This document shows positions 53,971 through 63,633 of a stretch of 64,000 nucleotides of DNA, piece after piece. Positions within the stretch are counted from its first letter, which is position 1. The number at the start of each line of letters is the position of its first letter. The notes below the pieces were generated by a model. It saw nothing but the letters and a program-made list of their open reading frames with translations. It made no database searches and was not told the DNA's origin. The stretch is from SB11 sp037968475 (lineage in GTDB: Bacteria; Bacteroidota; Bacteroidia; UBA8524), in assembly GCA_037968475.1 (NCBI GenBank), contig JBBKVO010000017.1:1-64000 (forward strand), in the 5' to 3' direction. A program made the position numbers and the translations under genes.

Positions 53971-55361
53971 TGAAAGCATTTTTTTTACCCCTTTTTCTAC
54001 TGGTTAATGCTGCTCTTTGGGCGCAAGTAACTATTAATGTTACACTTCCTGCCAATACCCCACAAGGTGAGGACATATATGTGGCGGGCAGTTTTAATAG
54101 CTGGAATCCAGCAGATACAGCATACAAGCTTAGCCCAAAAACGGGCAACACCTATACTATTGCTATTGGCGCACAAACAGGTACTATAAAATTTAAGTTT
54201 ACACGCGGCAGTTGGGCTACTGTTGAGGCTACGGCAAACGGTAGTTATAGACCCGATAGAGAGTTTACCTTTGGCAACGGACAAACTATTGATTTGACTA
54301 TTGATGGCTGGGAAGACCAAAAAGCAGGAGGAAACTCTACGGCACTGCCCAATGTAAAAGTAATCAGCAATACCTTTGCTATGCCTCAACTAGGACGCAC
54401 AAGGCGAGTATTGATATACCTGCCCAATAACTATGTTGCCGACAGTACTACACATTATCCCGTAATTTATATGCACGATGGCCAAAATATTTTTGATGCG
54501 GCTACCTCTTTTGCGGGCGAGTGGGGAGTGGATGAAACCCTTAGCCAGCTTGAAAAAAATGGAAATAAAGGAGCAATTGTAGTTGCTATAGACAATGGTA
54601 GCGATAGAATAGCCGAGTATACCCCATACAAAAACAGTCAATACGGTGGGGGAGAGGGCGATAAGTATGTTGATTTTATAGTACAAACGCTAAAACCATA
54701 TATTGATGCTAATTATAAAACACTTGCCGATAGGCAAAACACAGCCATTGCAGGCAGTAGTTTGGGGGGATTGATTAGTTTGTATGCAGCTATAAAATAC
54801 CAAAATGTATTTAGCAAAGTAGGTGTTTTTTCGCCGGCCTATTGGATAAATAAAGACTCGCTGCAAGGTTTTATAAGCAACACAGGTTTTAAGCAACCCT
54901 TGCGTATATATACCATTGGCGGAAAAAATGAGAGCCAAAATTTGGTAGGTGATATAAACGATGTTGAACAAACCCTTAGCCAAGCAGGTTTTGATATTGC
55001 CCAACGCAAAGTAACCATACACAACGATGGTGCACATAGCGAATGGTATTGGAAGCGTGAGTTTGGAGCTGCATACCAATGGCTGTTTACTGCCAATACT
55101 GCAACCACTTTAAAAGCACCGCCTGCCACATTTGATTATAAACTATACCCCAACCCTGCCGATACCCAAATCATAATAACATTAAGCCATGCGCAGCAGG
55201 CTACATATAAAATATACAATACCCAAGTAAAACTGGTAACCGAAGGCAAAATAGAGGGTACACAAATCATAAATATCGAAGATTTGTTACCTGCTACTTA
55301 TAGAATAGAAGTAAGTGTAGGTAAAGAAATAGTTAATAAATGGTTTGTAAAACGCCGTTAA
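53970..55361 (+). CDS. Secreted esterase with N-terminal starch-binding-like domain and T9SS tail
   Basis: A 463-residue protein with a signal peptide, an N-terminal CBM20-like domain (VTINVTLPANTPQGEDIYVAGSFNSWNPADTAY, shown in pieces: EDIYVAGSFNSWNP), a central alpha/beta-hydrolase of the putative esterase family related to enterochelin esterase Fes/IroE (IYMHDGQNIFD; nucleophile Ser in AGSSLGGLIS; His in GAHSEWYW), and a C-terminal T9SS tail (YKLYPNPADTQIIIT). It probably deacylates a secreted carbohydrate or siderophore ester. Substrate unknown. Stop of surE and this start are 17 nt apart. Confidence 0.82.
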   Translation: MKAFFLPLFLLVNAALWAQVTINVTLPANTPQGEDIYVAGSFNSWNPADTAYKLSPKTGNTYTIAIGAQTGTIKFKFTRGSWATVEATANGSYRPDREFTFGNGQTIDLTIDGWEDQKAGGNSTALPNVKVISNTFAMPQLGRTRRVLIYLPNNYVADSTTHYPVIYMHDGQNIFDAATSFAGEWGVDETLSQLEKNGNKGAIVVAIDNGSDRIAEYTPYKNSQYGGGEGDKYVDFIVQTLKPYIDANYKTLADRQNTAIAGSSLGGLISLYAAIKYQNVFSKVGVFSPAYWINKDSLQGFISNTGFKQPLRIYTIGGKNESQNLVGDINDVEQTLSQAGFDIAQRKVTIHNDGAHSEWYWKREFGAAYQWLFTANTATTLKAPPATFDYKLYPNPADTQIIITLSHAQQATYKIYNTQVKLVTEGKIEGTQIINIEDLLPATYRIEVSVGKEIVNKWFVKRR

Positions 55362-55491
55362 TAGAGATATTAAAACCATACTGTATATAATAAAATACTA
55401 TTAATTATTTTTTAGGTGGATATGTGCTCAAGTCAACTAGGGTAAAAATATAAACAGCTATACCTTGCGTGCATATTAAAAATAGTTGCGT

Positions 55492-55608
55492 ATGTTGTTT
55501 ATGATTACTCCAAGTGTTGCTGAAATTGTACTTGCTTCTGTAATAGGCTTAGGATTGTTGGTTATTGCCTTCGATTTGAAAAGCAAAAAAAATCAGAAAG
55601 CGGCCTAA
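55492..55608 (+). CDS. Small single-span membrane protein (38 residues, putative)
   Basis: An ATG at 55492 opens a 38-codon frame ending in TAA. The protein is a hydrophobic helix (VAEIVLASVIGLGLLVIAF) with a short Ser/Thr N-terminus and a Lys-rich C-terminus (DLKSKKNQKAA), the layout of a real small membrane protein rather than random sequence. A hairpin begins at its stop. I do not recognise a family and no strong promoter is seen. The rest of the 55362-55757 spacer holds the two hairpins listed next. Confidence 0.45.
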   Translation: MLFMITPSVAEIVLASVIGLGLLVIAFDLKSKKNQKAA

Positions 55609-55635
55609 TCAGGCAACCGCTTAAATTCCTCAAAT

Positions 55636-55678
55636 AAACCATTGGTTAAATCGATGTCGGTTTAATTAATGGTTTTTT
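55636..55678 (+). terminator. Hairpin terminator after the small membrane protein gene
   Basis: AAACCATT (55636-55643) pairs with AATGGTTT (55668-55675), with an inner TTAAA/TTTAA stem, and TTT follows. A further smaller hairpin AAGCGG/CCGCTT lies at 55598-55622. Confidence 0.5.
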
Positions 55679-55695
55679 GTGTTATAAATACCCAT

Positions 55696-55742
55696 AAACC
55701 AAATAGCCACAGAAGTATTTCTCTTCTGTGGCTATTTGGTTT
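55696..55742. terminator. 20-bp hairpin terminator after dapA
   Basis: AAACCAAATAGCCACAGAAG (55696-55715) is exactly complementary to 55723-55742 around a 7-nt loop. It is the downstream terminator of the minus-strand dapA gene and is strong enough to act in both directions. Confidence 0.8.
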
Positions 55743-55757
55743 ATCTTTAATGAAAAA

Positions 55758-56630
55758 TTAATAATTCTTTACCAGTTCAATCAATTGGGCTTTCACCTCA
55801 TCGTTAACAGGGTATAGCGGTAGGCGCACTGTGCTGCCACAAATGCCCATTTGCTCTAACATTATTTTTATCCCGCTAGGGCTACCATCAGCAAAAATGG
55901 TAAGGGCACTATCTAGTATGCCGTAATGTAGTTTGCGTGCGGCTTCAAAATCACCTTTTAGGCAAAGATTCACCATTTTGCTAAAATCAGCAGGGTAGGC
56001 ATGGGCTATTACCGATATTACTCCGTCCATACCTGCCGCTAATAAGGGTAGGGTAAGGGCATCATCGCCACTTATTACTAAAAAATCAGCAGGTTTATTT
56101 TTTATAATAGTCATGCACTGTTCCATATTGCCACTAGCTTCTTTCATAGCAACAATATTTGGGTGTTGTGCAAGTGTAAGCGTTGTATTTGCAGTCATAT
56201 TACTACCCGTACGTCCGGGTACGTTGTATAATATTACAGGACGAGGGCAGGCATCAGCAATGGCAGTGTAGTGAGCTATAATACCTTGTTGGTTGGGTTT
56301 GTTATAGTATGGGCTAACCGATAGCAGGGCATCTATACCCTCAAAATCAAAGGCGTTAATGGTGGCTACTACTTCGCGGGTATTATTACCGCCAATGCCT
56401 ATTACAAGGGGTATACGTTTGTTATTAACACGTTTTATGGTAGCTACTATTTGCTGCTTCTCATCGTTGCTAAGGGTAGCAGTTTCACCTGTTGTGCCTA
56501 GCATAACTATATAATCACATCCGCCGCTAATAATATGCTCGGTAACTTTTTCAAGGCCAATATAATCAACCTCTCCATCAGCAGTAAAAGGGGTGATGAT
56601 GGCAACACCCGTTCCTTTTAGTTTATCCAT
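55758..56630 (-). CDS. dapA: 4-hydroxy-tetrahydrodipicolinate synthase
   Basis: A 290-residue Schiff-base aldolase of lysine and diaminopimelate synthesis. GTGVAIITPFTADGEVDY opens the protein, LGTTGETATLS is the pyruvate-binding motif, YNVPGRTGSNM contains the catalytic Tyr near 134, and AMKEASGN has the Schiff-base Lys163. It condenses pyruvate with aspartate semialdehyde. Full length. Followed on the minus strand by the terminator at 55696. The upstream gene on this strand is a hypothetical protein, then ligA. Confidence 0.97.
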   Translation of the reverse strand: MDKLKGTGVAIITPFTADGEVDYIGLEKVTEHIISGGCDYIVMLGTTGETATLSNDEKQQIVATIKRVNNKRIPLVIGIGGNNTREVVATINAFDFEGIDALLSVSPYYNKPNQQGIIAHYTAIADACPRPVILYNVPGRTGSNMTANTTLTLAQHPNIVAMKEASGNMEQCMTIIKNKPADFLVISGDDALTLPLLAAGMDGVISVIAHAYPADFSKMVNLCLKGDFEAARKLHYGILDSALTIFADGSPSGIKIMLEQMGICGSTVRLPLYPVNDEVKAQLIELVKNY

Positions 56631-56655
56631 AATCCGTTTATTTGGGCTGCAAAAT

Positions 56656-57213
56656 TCAGCCTATTTTTTGTAAATAACGCAATAGCTCGCTAATAAAATC
56701 AGCATTTTTAGCATCTAGCATCAAATCGTAAGCCTCTTTATATAAAGTATTTGATGGTGCTATTTTACACTTGGCAGCAGAGCGTGCGGCCATAAAACTG
56801 TATTGTATTTTTTCAGTATCTAAATTGATAAGGTAATCAAACTCTTTTTGCAAAAAACTTTCTAAATGCGAGTGTACGGGTAGCCCTAACCAATTTAAAT
56901 GGCTGCGGTTAAAATACTCGTAGCCATAAGTGATATGCAAGCCTTCGGGAATTTTTTTGGCGTTTATAAATCCCAAACTTTGCACATCTTTTTTATGTGC
57001 TTGCAAAGCGCTAATCAACTGGTGGGCAGTTTTTTTCATCTGCTCATTGCTGGCATTGTATAGTATGCCTACGGTTTTGGCTTGGCTAAAGGGAACAAAT
57101 GCTTTGGTGCGTTTGTTTTTATTTAGTTCGCCTTTGTAGTAGTATTTACCTATTTGTTGCTTTAGTCCCAAAGTGATGGTGCATATATAGAGATTAGTGC
57201 TAATTAATCTCAA
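56656..57213 (-). CDS. Hypothetical protein of the ligA-dapA interval (possibly DUF6913)
   Basis: A 185-residue soluble protein with a basic N-terminus (KYYYKGELNKNKRTKAF), a Rossmann-like middle (AKTVGILYNASNEQMKKTAH, LISALQAHKKDVQSLGFI) and a C-terminal helical segment. Bacteroidota often carry a protein of this type between ligA and dapA, and I think it matches DUF6913, but the assignment is from memory. No catalytic motif seen. The only upstream start is TTG at 57213; a TTG at 57171 (codon 15) is an alternative. Confidence 0.6.
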   Translation of the reverse strand: MRLISTNLYICTITLGLKQQIGKYYYKGELNKNKRTKAFVPFSQAKTVGILYNASNEQMKKTAHQLISALQAHKKDVQSLGFINAKKIPEGLHITYGYEYFNRSHLNWLGLPVHSHLESFLQKEFDYLINLDTEKIQYSFMAARSAAKCKIAPSNTLYKEAYDLMLDAKNADFISELLRYLQKIG

Positions 57214-57236
57214 ATTTTAAATCTCAAATCAAAAAT

Positions 57237-59315
57237 TTAGCCAATCATTGTCATAAAATCTTGCTCGCTGATGATGGTAACGCCCAAGTCAGTAGCTTTT
57301 TTCAGTTTTTCAGGACCCATTTTATCGCCAGCTATAAGGTAATCTAATTTACCTGAAACACTGCTAACATTTCGTCCGCCATTTACCTCAATCATCTTTT
57401 TCAAATCATCACGGTTTATACTGAATACACCCGATACCAAGAAGCTTTTGCTTTGTAGTTTATCAGTACGTTCTACGCCTTCTTCTTCCTCAATCTCAAA
57501 CTTCAAGCCATTATCTTTCATTTTTTGGATGAGGGCATGGCTCTCTTCATCCCCAAAAAAGCGTACTACGTGTTCGGCAATTTTCTCGCCAATATCGTGT
57601 ATCGCCGACATTTCTTCTTTAGTAGCAGCGGCTAGTTTATCTATATTTCCAAAATGCTTGGCTAGTTTTTTGGCTACAGTTTCACCCACCATACGTATGC
57701 CCAAGCCAAACAAAACGCGCTCAAAAGGAATGGCTTTACTAGCCTCTATACCTTTAAGTATGTTTTGCACTGATTTTTCTTGCAGTGAACGTTTTTTCTT
57801 TTCGCCGTCAATTTCATCACCTATTTCAAACTCAAGTCCTATTAGTTGGTCGTAAGTAAGAGTGTATAAATCAGCATAGCTGCGGATAAGACCTTTATCG
57901 TACAAACCGCTTACGGTTTCAGCACCCAAGCCGTCAATATCCATAGCTTTGCGGCCTATAAAATGGTCAATTTTGCCTTTTAGTTGTGGTTTGCAACCGT
58001 TTTCGTTGGGGCAGTAGTGTATAGCATCGCCTTCTTTGCGCACCAGTTGGGTACCACATTCGGGGCAATGAGTAATGTATTGTATTTTTTGTGTTGTGGG
58101 TAGCCTTTTGCTTATATCAATACTCGTAACCTTTGGTATAATCTCGCCGCCTTTTTCTACAAATACGGTGTCGTTTTCGTGCAGGTCTAGTCTGTCTATT
58201 TCATCAGCATTGTATAGGCTGGCGCGTTTAACTGTAGTGCCTGCCAAAAATACGGGCGCAAGGTTGGCAACGGGTGTAATAGCACCAGTGCGGCCTACTT
58301 GGTAGGTTACTTTTTGCAGCATGGTAACGGCGGCTTCTGCTTTGTATTTGTATGATATAGCCCAACGAGGAATTTTTGCCGTAAAGCCTAAATCTTGCTG
58401 TTGCAGGTAGTCGTTTACCTTTAGCACTATACCGTCAATATCATAACTTAGGTTGGGGCGTTCTTTTTCGTATTTTTTTATGAATGAAAATACCTCGTCC
58501 AAGTTTTTACATTTTTGGTAGTGGTCGCTTACCTTAAAACCCCATTGTGCAGCTTTTTGCAAACTATCGTAATGGGTTTCGGCAATTGGTTGGTCGGTAT
58601 ATATAGCGTACAAAAAAGCATCAAGGGGGCGTTTAGCCACCTCTGCACTATCCTGCATTTTTACTGAGCCCGATGCAAAGTTGCGCGGGTTTTTATACAA
58701 GCGTTCTTTTATCTCATCCTCGTCCAAACCCTTTTCGCGCAATTCGGCGGCAAGTTTATGGTTAAGCTTATCAAAGGTTTTGCGGTGCATAAAAATTTCG
58801 CCGCGTATTTCAAACTGTGCAGGCCAATCGCCCGCTTTTAGTTGGTGGGGTATACTTTTTATGGTTTTTACGTTGTTGGTTACATCGTCGCCCTGCACTC
58901 CATCACCACGGGTAACGGCGCGAACCAGTTTACCGTTCTCATACAGTAAGCTAATGGCCAAGCCATCAAACTTTAACTCGCATACATACTCAAAATTATC
59001 ACCTATCGATTTTCGCACGCGGTTATCAAACTCCGTCAACTCGTCTTCGCTATACGTGTTGCCCAAGCTCATCATGCGGTATTTGTGCTGCACGGTTACA
59101 AAATCTTTGGTAATAGCTCCTCCTACCTTTTGTGTGGGCGAGTTAGGGTCGGCAAATTCAGGATATTCAGCCTCTAGTTTTTCTAATTCTTTTAATAGAA
59201 AATCAAAGTCGGTATCGTTTATAACGGGCTGTGATAGCACATAATACAAGTAATTGTGGTGCGCTAACTCTTTTGTAAGTTGTTCTATGCGTTGTTGGGC
59301 TTGCTGGCGTTCCAT
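57237..59315 (-). CDS. ligA: NAD-dependent DNA ligase
   Basis: A 692-residue ligase. The adenylation lysine is in CELKFDGLAISL (KxDG motif), followed by TRGDGVQGDDVTNN. The zinc finger is CPECGTQL then HYCPNENGC (four Cys), then the HhH domain and a C-terminal BRCT domain (about 620-692; FLVSGVFSINRDDLKKM). It seals nicks in replication and repair. Full length for the family (about 670). ATG at 59315. Confidence 0.97.
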   Translation of the reverse strand: MERQQAQQRIEQLTKELAHHNYLYYVLSQPVINDTDFDFLLKELEKLEAEYPEFADPNSPTQKVGGAITKDFVTVQHKYRMMSLGNTYSEDELTEFDNRVRKSIGDNFEYVCELKFDGLAISLLYENGKLVRAVTRGDGVQGDDVTNNVKTIKSIPHQLKAGDWPAQFEIRGEIFMHRKTFDKLNHKLAAELREKGLDEDEIKERLYKNPRNFASGSVKMQDSAEVAKRPLDAFLYAIYTDQPIAETHYDSLQKAAQWGFKVSDHYQKCKNLDEVFSFIKKYEKERPNLSYDIDGIVLKVNDYLQQQDLGFTAKIPRWAISYKYKAEAAVTMLQKVTYQVGRTGAITPVANLAPVFLAGTTVKRASLYNADEIDRLDLHENDTVFVEKGGEIIPKVTSIDISKRLPTTQKIQYITHCPECGTQLVRKEGDAIHYCPNENGCKPQLKGKIDHFIGRKAMDIDGLGAETVSGLYDKGLIRSYADLYTLTYDQLIGLEFEIGDEIDGEKKKRSLQEKSVQNILKGIEASKAIPFERVLFGLGIRMVGETVAKKLAKHFGNIDKLAAATKEEMSAIHDIGEKIAEHVVRFFGDEESHALIQKMKDNGLKFEIEEEEGVERTDKLQSKSFLVSGVFSINRDDLKKMIEVNGGRNVSSVSGKLDYLIAGDKMGPEKLKKATDLGVTIISEQDFMTMIG

Positions 59316-59566
59316 AGGTGGGGTGCAAGTTAAAACAGTTTATAGATTTTTTAAACTCTAAAGCTATGTGTGCAATAGTTAGAAAAGTTTTAAGTGTTAC
59401 ACATATAAACAAAAAAGCTACACGTTTGCAATACAATACGACACATTGGTGCGATAAGAGAAATAATGTGGTAGTTATGGTAGACTTTAGCACTGCGAAA
59501 CAAAATCATGTTTTGTGGCGGAAGCCGAAAAGCCTTAACAGAGTAGGCAACTAATCTATCTTTATT

Positions 59567-61255
59567 ATGAAAAAAACAGTATTGCAAATTAAATTAAGTT
59601 TTTTAGTGGCATTAATGGCCATTGCATTTTCACCGGTTTTTGGACAAAACTTGGTGCAAAATGAAAGTTTTGAAGTTTCAACTCCACTTGTACCCACCTC
59701 AGGGTTTACTGAGTTTTATGTTGTGCCTTCGAGTTCTACTATTGGTAATTGGAACTATATAAGCGGTGATATAGATTTGCACCATAGTAGGCATCATACT
59801 ATGGGCTGTCCAGTCGGTGGAGGGAATCAGCATATTGATTTAAATCTTGATGGTGTAATAGAACAGAATATTACAGGTTTATTGGCGGGTGTTAACTATA
59901 ACTTATCTTTTTTTAGAAGTGTTCATAGATTACTAAGTACATATTGTTCTCCAAGTGAAACAGCAACTGCTACGGTTGAGGTTATTAATACATCAAGTGG
60001 GGCTGTAATTTCAACATTCCCTATTACATCAACTACAGCAGACGTGGGTATTTGGACGCAAGAATCTGGGATATTTACAGCAACAGTATCTAATATTACT
60101 CTTAGATTTTCAGGTACAAATAGTTGCTATGGTAATGGGGGTGTTTTAATTGATTTAGTATCTATTAGTTCAGTATGTAATCCTGATTGTCAAGATGATG
60201 ATTGGTATGAAGTTGGAACTACTAGCGCGCCAATGTCTAATACTGTTAATGCGTACCGCATAGGCAATGCAGGTATTGGCACGAATAATCCTGCATGGAA
60301 CTTTAAACTTACTGTAGATAATAGGGACGATATATACCAACAAAATAATAGCCGCAACGCTATATATGCTACTGCCATGCATACTGAGTGTAGCTTTGGT
60401 TATGGTATTTTGGTGAACACTAACCCACTTGCTGGCACAAAGGCACTTGCTGTACAAGGAAATAGTGTTGATAGAGCAATTATTTATGGTAACGGTAAAA
60501 GCTGGTTTGGTAATGTGATGACATTGGGCGGCAATCCTCCTGCGGATGCTTGTCAAGATTTACCATCTACCCATATTTTGACGATTAACGGAACAGGTTT
60601 AATAAACGGGATGAATATTACATCAGACAGTAGGTTTAAAGATAATATTGAGCCTATTGAAAATACGGATGAGATTATTAAAAAACTGAACCCTGTTACC
60701 TATCAATATAAAGCAACTGAGTTTGCCGACAGGAATTTTCCAGAAGGAAATACCTATGGTTTTATAGCGCAAGAACTGAAAGAAGTATTGCCTTATACTG
60801 TAACTAAAGAAAAAGACGGTTACTATTCTGTAAACTATATTGCTTTGATACCTGTTTTAACCAAAGCAATAAAAGACCAACAAGCTGAGATAGAAGCCCT
60901 AAAAGCTAAAGTAGAAGCAATAGCAGAAGTAAACAAAATTCAAGGCTCGCTTGAAGGAGGAACACCTATTCAAAAAGTGGATATAAACAAAGCAGCTATG
61001 TTGATGCAAAATTCTCCTAACCCATTAAATGATGTTACTTTTATTGATTACTATTTGCCTGCCACAGCAACATCAGCTTTTATAAAAGTTACGGATAACA
61101 ACGGACGTTTAATACAAGCATTCCCTATAAACAAAACAGGGTATGGCCAACTTGAGTTAAACTGTGCCAATATGGTATCGGGTACCTATCACTACTCGTT
61201 AATAATTAACAATAATGTAATTGATACCAAAACCATGTTGATTGCTAAAAACTAA
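59567..61255 (+). CDS. Secreted T9SS protein with an endosialidase-type chaperone (S74) domain
   Basis: A 562-residue protein with a signal peptide (ending at VFGQ), an N-terminal jelly-roll-like domain (about 25-205, ending in CNPDCQDDDWYEV), a beta-structured repeat middle, then TSDSRFKDNIEPIENTDEII (about 350), the start of a peptidase S74/intramolecular chaperone domain. QAEIEALKAKVEAI is a short coiled coil, and the C-terminus has the T9SS motif NSPNPLNDVTFIDYYLP. In phage tail spikes the S74 domain trimerises the fibre and cuts itself off; here it may trimerise a surface protein. Confidence 0.82.
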   Translation: MKKTVLQIKLSFLVALMAIAFSPVFGQNLVQNESFEVSTPLVPTSGFTEFYVVPSSSTIGNWNYISGDIDLHHSRHHTMGCPVGGGNQHIDLNLDGVIEQNITGLLAGVNYNLSFFRSVHRLLSTYCSPSETATATVEVINTSSGAVISTFPITSTTADVGIWTQESGIFTATVSNITLRFSGTNSCYGNGGVLIDLVSISSVCNPDCQDDDWYEVGTTSAPMSNTVNAYRIGNAGIGTNNPAWNFKLTVDNRDDIYQQNNSRNAIYATAMHTECSFGYGILVNTNPLAGTKALAVQGNSVDRAIIYGNGKSWFGNVMTLGGNPPADACQDLPSTHILTINGTGLINGMNITSDSRFKDNIEPIENTDEIIKKLNPVTYQYKATEFADRNFPEGNTYGFIAQELKEVLPYTVTKEKDGYYSVNYIALIPVLTKAIKDQQAEIEALKAKVEAIAEVNKIQGSLEGGTPIQKVDINKAAMLMQNSPNPLNDVTFIDYYLPATATSAFIKVTDNNGRLIQAFPINKTGYGQLELNCANMVSGTYHYSLIINNNVIDTKTMLIAKN

Positions 61256-61285
61256 CTAAACTTAGCTTCATATAGTACAAATGTT

Positions 61286-61351
61286 AAAGCTCCGAAGGAC
61301 TTCAGTCCTTTGGAGCTTTGTAATTTTAATAAAATTGGGTTTCAACCCAAT
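61286..61351. repeat. Palindromic repeat, family B, copy 2
   Basis: AAAGCTCC...AAGGACT/AGTCCTT...GGAGCTTT (61286-61319, TC loop) is followed by ATTGGGTT/AACCCAAT (61334-61351, TC loop). The order GGACT/AGTCC hairpin then GGGTT/AACCC hairpin is the same as at 4386-4457, although flanking stems differ. Confidence 0.75.
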
Positions 61352-61416
61352 AATGTAGAAAGGGTTTTATAGTTTGGTTAATATCCATCACCCAAAAATC
61401 TGCTATCTTCGCAGCA

Positions 61417-63126
61417 ATGCGCTATACCGTTGTATTTTTAGCCCTTATAAGCAGTTTGTGCAGCTCTGCGCAATCGTCGTTTGTACAAAGCAATAACCGC
61501 GAGTACTCGCACCTTATCGACCGTTACGAGATAATAAACGGACGGATTGACCGTAAATATTGGTTGTACGGGCAACTGCATACCTCATCAAAACCATTGC
61601 AACGCTACGAAATTGGAGCTATGGCCGAGCAATTACTAAAAGACAGTAACAAGCGGTATACCCAACGCGATATTTTTAATCTTGAGTATTTACTTACTGA
61701 TAACCCTGATATACAGGATAATGCAGTAGTAAAAGGCACACCTGTATTAAAGCATTTTTATACCTATAAAGCTGCTTTGTATGGTTTTAAAGCCTACGAG
61801 TTTAGTATATTGATAAACCCTGTGTTGAACTTTACGGCAGGGACGGAACAAGTGGATGGTGAAACCCGTGCAATATGGCAAAACACACGCGGTGCTGAAA
61901 TGCGCGGACAAATTGGCCGCAAGGTGGGCTTTTATACTTACCTGACTGAAAACCAAGTGAAAGCACCACTATACCTTGCCAATAGAACTAGAGAAGCGGG
62001 AGTTTTCCCCGGGGCAGGGCTAACCAAACCCTATAAAACAGATAGCAATACCTTTGATTTTTTTGAAGCACGTGGTTATATCACTTTTGATGTGGCTAAG
62101 GTGATGAACTTTCAGTTTGGACACGACAGAAATTTTATTGGTAACGGATATCGCTCGCTAGTACTTAGTGATTTTTCTAAAGAGAATTTATTTTTAAAGA
62201 TTAAAACAAACGTTTGGCGTATAAACTATACCAACCTATTTATGCAGCTAAATGCCTTTAACCCTACACAGGCTAAGCGTGATAAACGCGATAAGTTTAT
62301 GACCTTTCATCACCTAAGTGTAAACCTTACCAAACGACTGAACATAGGCATTTTTGAAAGCATAGTGTTTAGTCGCGGTGATAGTGCAATAGGCAACGGA
62401 CATTTTGATTATAACTATTTGAATCCTATAATATTTTATCGTGCAATTGAGCAATCAAACAGTGGAGTAAGCGGTGATAATGCCCTTTTGGGTTTTGACT
62501 TGAAATACAACCCTACCCAAAGTCTTAGCTTTTACGGGCAAGTAATTTTAGATGAGTTTCATATAAAAGAGTTGCGCAGCAATCGTGGTTCGTGGTTAAA
62601 CAAATACGGTTTGCAAGGAGGTGTGAAGTATATAAATGCCTTTACTATAAACAATCTTGATATACAGCTAGAGGCTAACCATGTGCGCCCCTATACCTAC
62701 CAGCATTTTAATAATGCCCAAACCTATACCAACACAGGCACACCATTGGCACACCCTATGGGCGCAAACTTTAACGAGTTGATAGCCATAGTGCGCTACC
62801 AACCTGCAAAACGTTTTAATATTATAGCCAAGGCCATATATACCAAATACGGTACCGATAGCGCAGGGCAAAACTTTGGTGGCGATATTAACAAAAACTA
62901 CTATACCCGCTATGCCGAAAACGGAAACACCGTGGGGCAGGGGGTAGGCAATACATTACTTTGGGGCGAACTTACGGCTACCTATATGCCCGCCCACAAC
63001 CTGTTTTTTGATGTACGCTACATATACCGCAAGCTAAACAGCGATGTAGCTAGCCAAACCACCACCAGCAATATGTTAGTGGTAGGTATGCGCCTAAACT
63101 TTGGCTTAAGAGGGTTTGAGTTTTAA
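61417..63126 (+). CDS. Wzi-like capsule assembly / outer membrane beta-barrel protein
   Basis: A 569-residue protein with a signal peptide (ending near SSAQ) and a body rich in outer-membrane strands, ending FGLRGFEF with terminal Phe. Features of the Bacteroidota Wzi family are YEIINGRIDRKYWLYGQLHT, the FGHDRNFIGNGYRSLVLSDF segment and FDVRYIYRKLNSD. Wzi proteins in E. coli anchor capsule polysaccharide at the surface. Whether this barrel binds glycan is inference. A TATCTTCG near-consensus box (61404-61411) precedes the ATG at 61417 by 5 nt. Confidence 0.75.
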   Translation: MRYTVVFLALISSLCSSAQSSFVQSNNREYSHLIDRYEIINGRIDRKYWLYGQLHTSSKPLQRYEIGAMAEQLLKDSNKRYTQRDIFNLEYLLTDNPDIQDNAVVKGTPVLKHFYTYKAALYGFKAYEFSILINPVLNFTAGTEQVDGETRAIWQNTRGAEMRGQIGRKVGFYTYLTENQVKAPLYLANRTREAGVFPGAGLTKPYKTDSNTFDFFEARGYITFDVAKVMNFQFGHDRNFIGNGYRSLVLSDFSKENLFLKIKTNVWRINYTNLFMQLNAFNPTQAKRDKRDKFMTFHHLSVNLTKRLNIGIFESIVFSRGDSAIGNGHFDYNYLNPIIFYRAIEQSNSGVSGDNALLGFDLKYNPTQSLSFYGQVILDEFHIKELRSNRGSWLNKYGLQGGVKYINAFTINNLDIQLEANHVRPYTYQHFNNAQTYTNTGTPLAHPMGANFNELIAIVRYQPAKRFNIIAKAIYTKYGTDSAGQNFGGDINKNYYTRYAENGNTVGQGVGNTLLWGELTATYMPAHNLFFDVRYIYRKLNSDVASQTTTSNMLVVGMRLNFGLRGFEF

Positions 63127-63180
63127 TTACTGATTTTTTTGATAAAGAGCTAAGAGCAAACAGCCAAAAGCTATTGCATA

Positions 63181-63633
63181 ATGATAGAAACTAAACAACA
63201 ACTATATAACCTTTGCCTTGATGCTTTGAACAAGCGTATTGAAGCTGCAAAAACTTCTATGGAGGATGCCCAAAACTCGGCCAACGAAGAGGGTAAAAGC
63301 TCTATGGGCGATAAATACGAAACTGCGCGTGCTATGGGGCAAATAGTGCGTGATATGAATGCCAAGCAGTTGCAAGAAGCCCTTAAAGAATTATCGTTTC
63401 TACAAAAAATAAATCCTGAAAAAATTAATACTACTATTGATGTAGGCTGTGCTGTAAAAACCACCACAGGCAATTTTTATATCTCAATAAGCATTGGTCA
63501 GCTAAAAATAGAAAGTGAAACATGGTTTGCTCTTTCGGCAGGTTCGCCGATTGCCCAAGCATTATTAAACAAAAAAGCAGGCGATAGCTATACTTTTAGA
63601 GATAAAACCGAACAGATTTTAGAAGTGTTTTAG
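63181..63633 (+). CDS. GreA/GreB-like C-terminal domain protein
   Basis: A 150-residue protein. The N-terminal helical part (NKRIEAAKTSMEDAQNSANEE then KSSMGDKYETARAM) and the C-terminal SPIAQALLNKKAGDSYTF match the GreA/GreB family (the SPLGRALLGKKVGD-type end). The N-terminus is too short and lacks the clear acidic coiled-coil tip needed for RNA cleavage by GreA, so it may be one of the Gre-like paralogues of Bacteroidota, sometimes wrongly named 3-oxoacyl-ACP synthase. Start ATG 63181; 54 nt after the preceding stop. Confidence 0.7.
   Translation: MIETKQQLYNLCLDALNKRIEAAKTSMEDAQNSANEEGKSSMGDKYETARAMGQIVRDMNAKQLQEALKELSFLQKINPEKINTTIDVGCAVKTTTGNFYISISIGQLKIESETWFALSAGSPIAQALLNKKAGDSYTFRDKTEQILEVF

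Noticed and set aside
59318..59554. Open frame of 78 codons upstream of the S74 protein
   Set aside because: No recognisable family, low-complexity composition, no promoter box. It overlaps a promoter-like spacer and is likely not coding.
59567..61255. S74 domain as evidence of a prophage
   Set aside because: No other phage genes are near, and the protein has a signal peptide and a T9SS tail.
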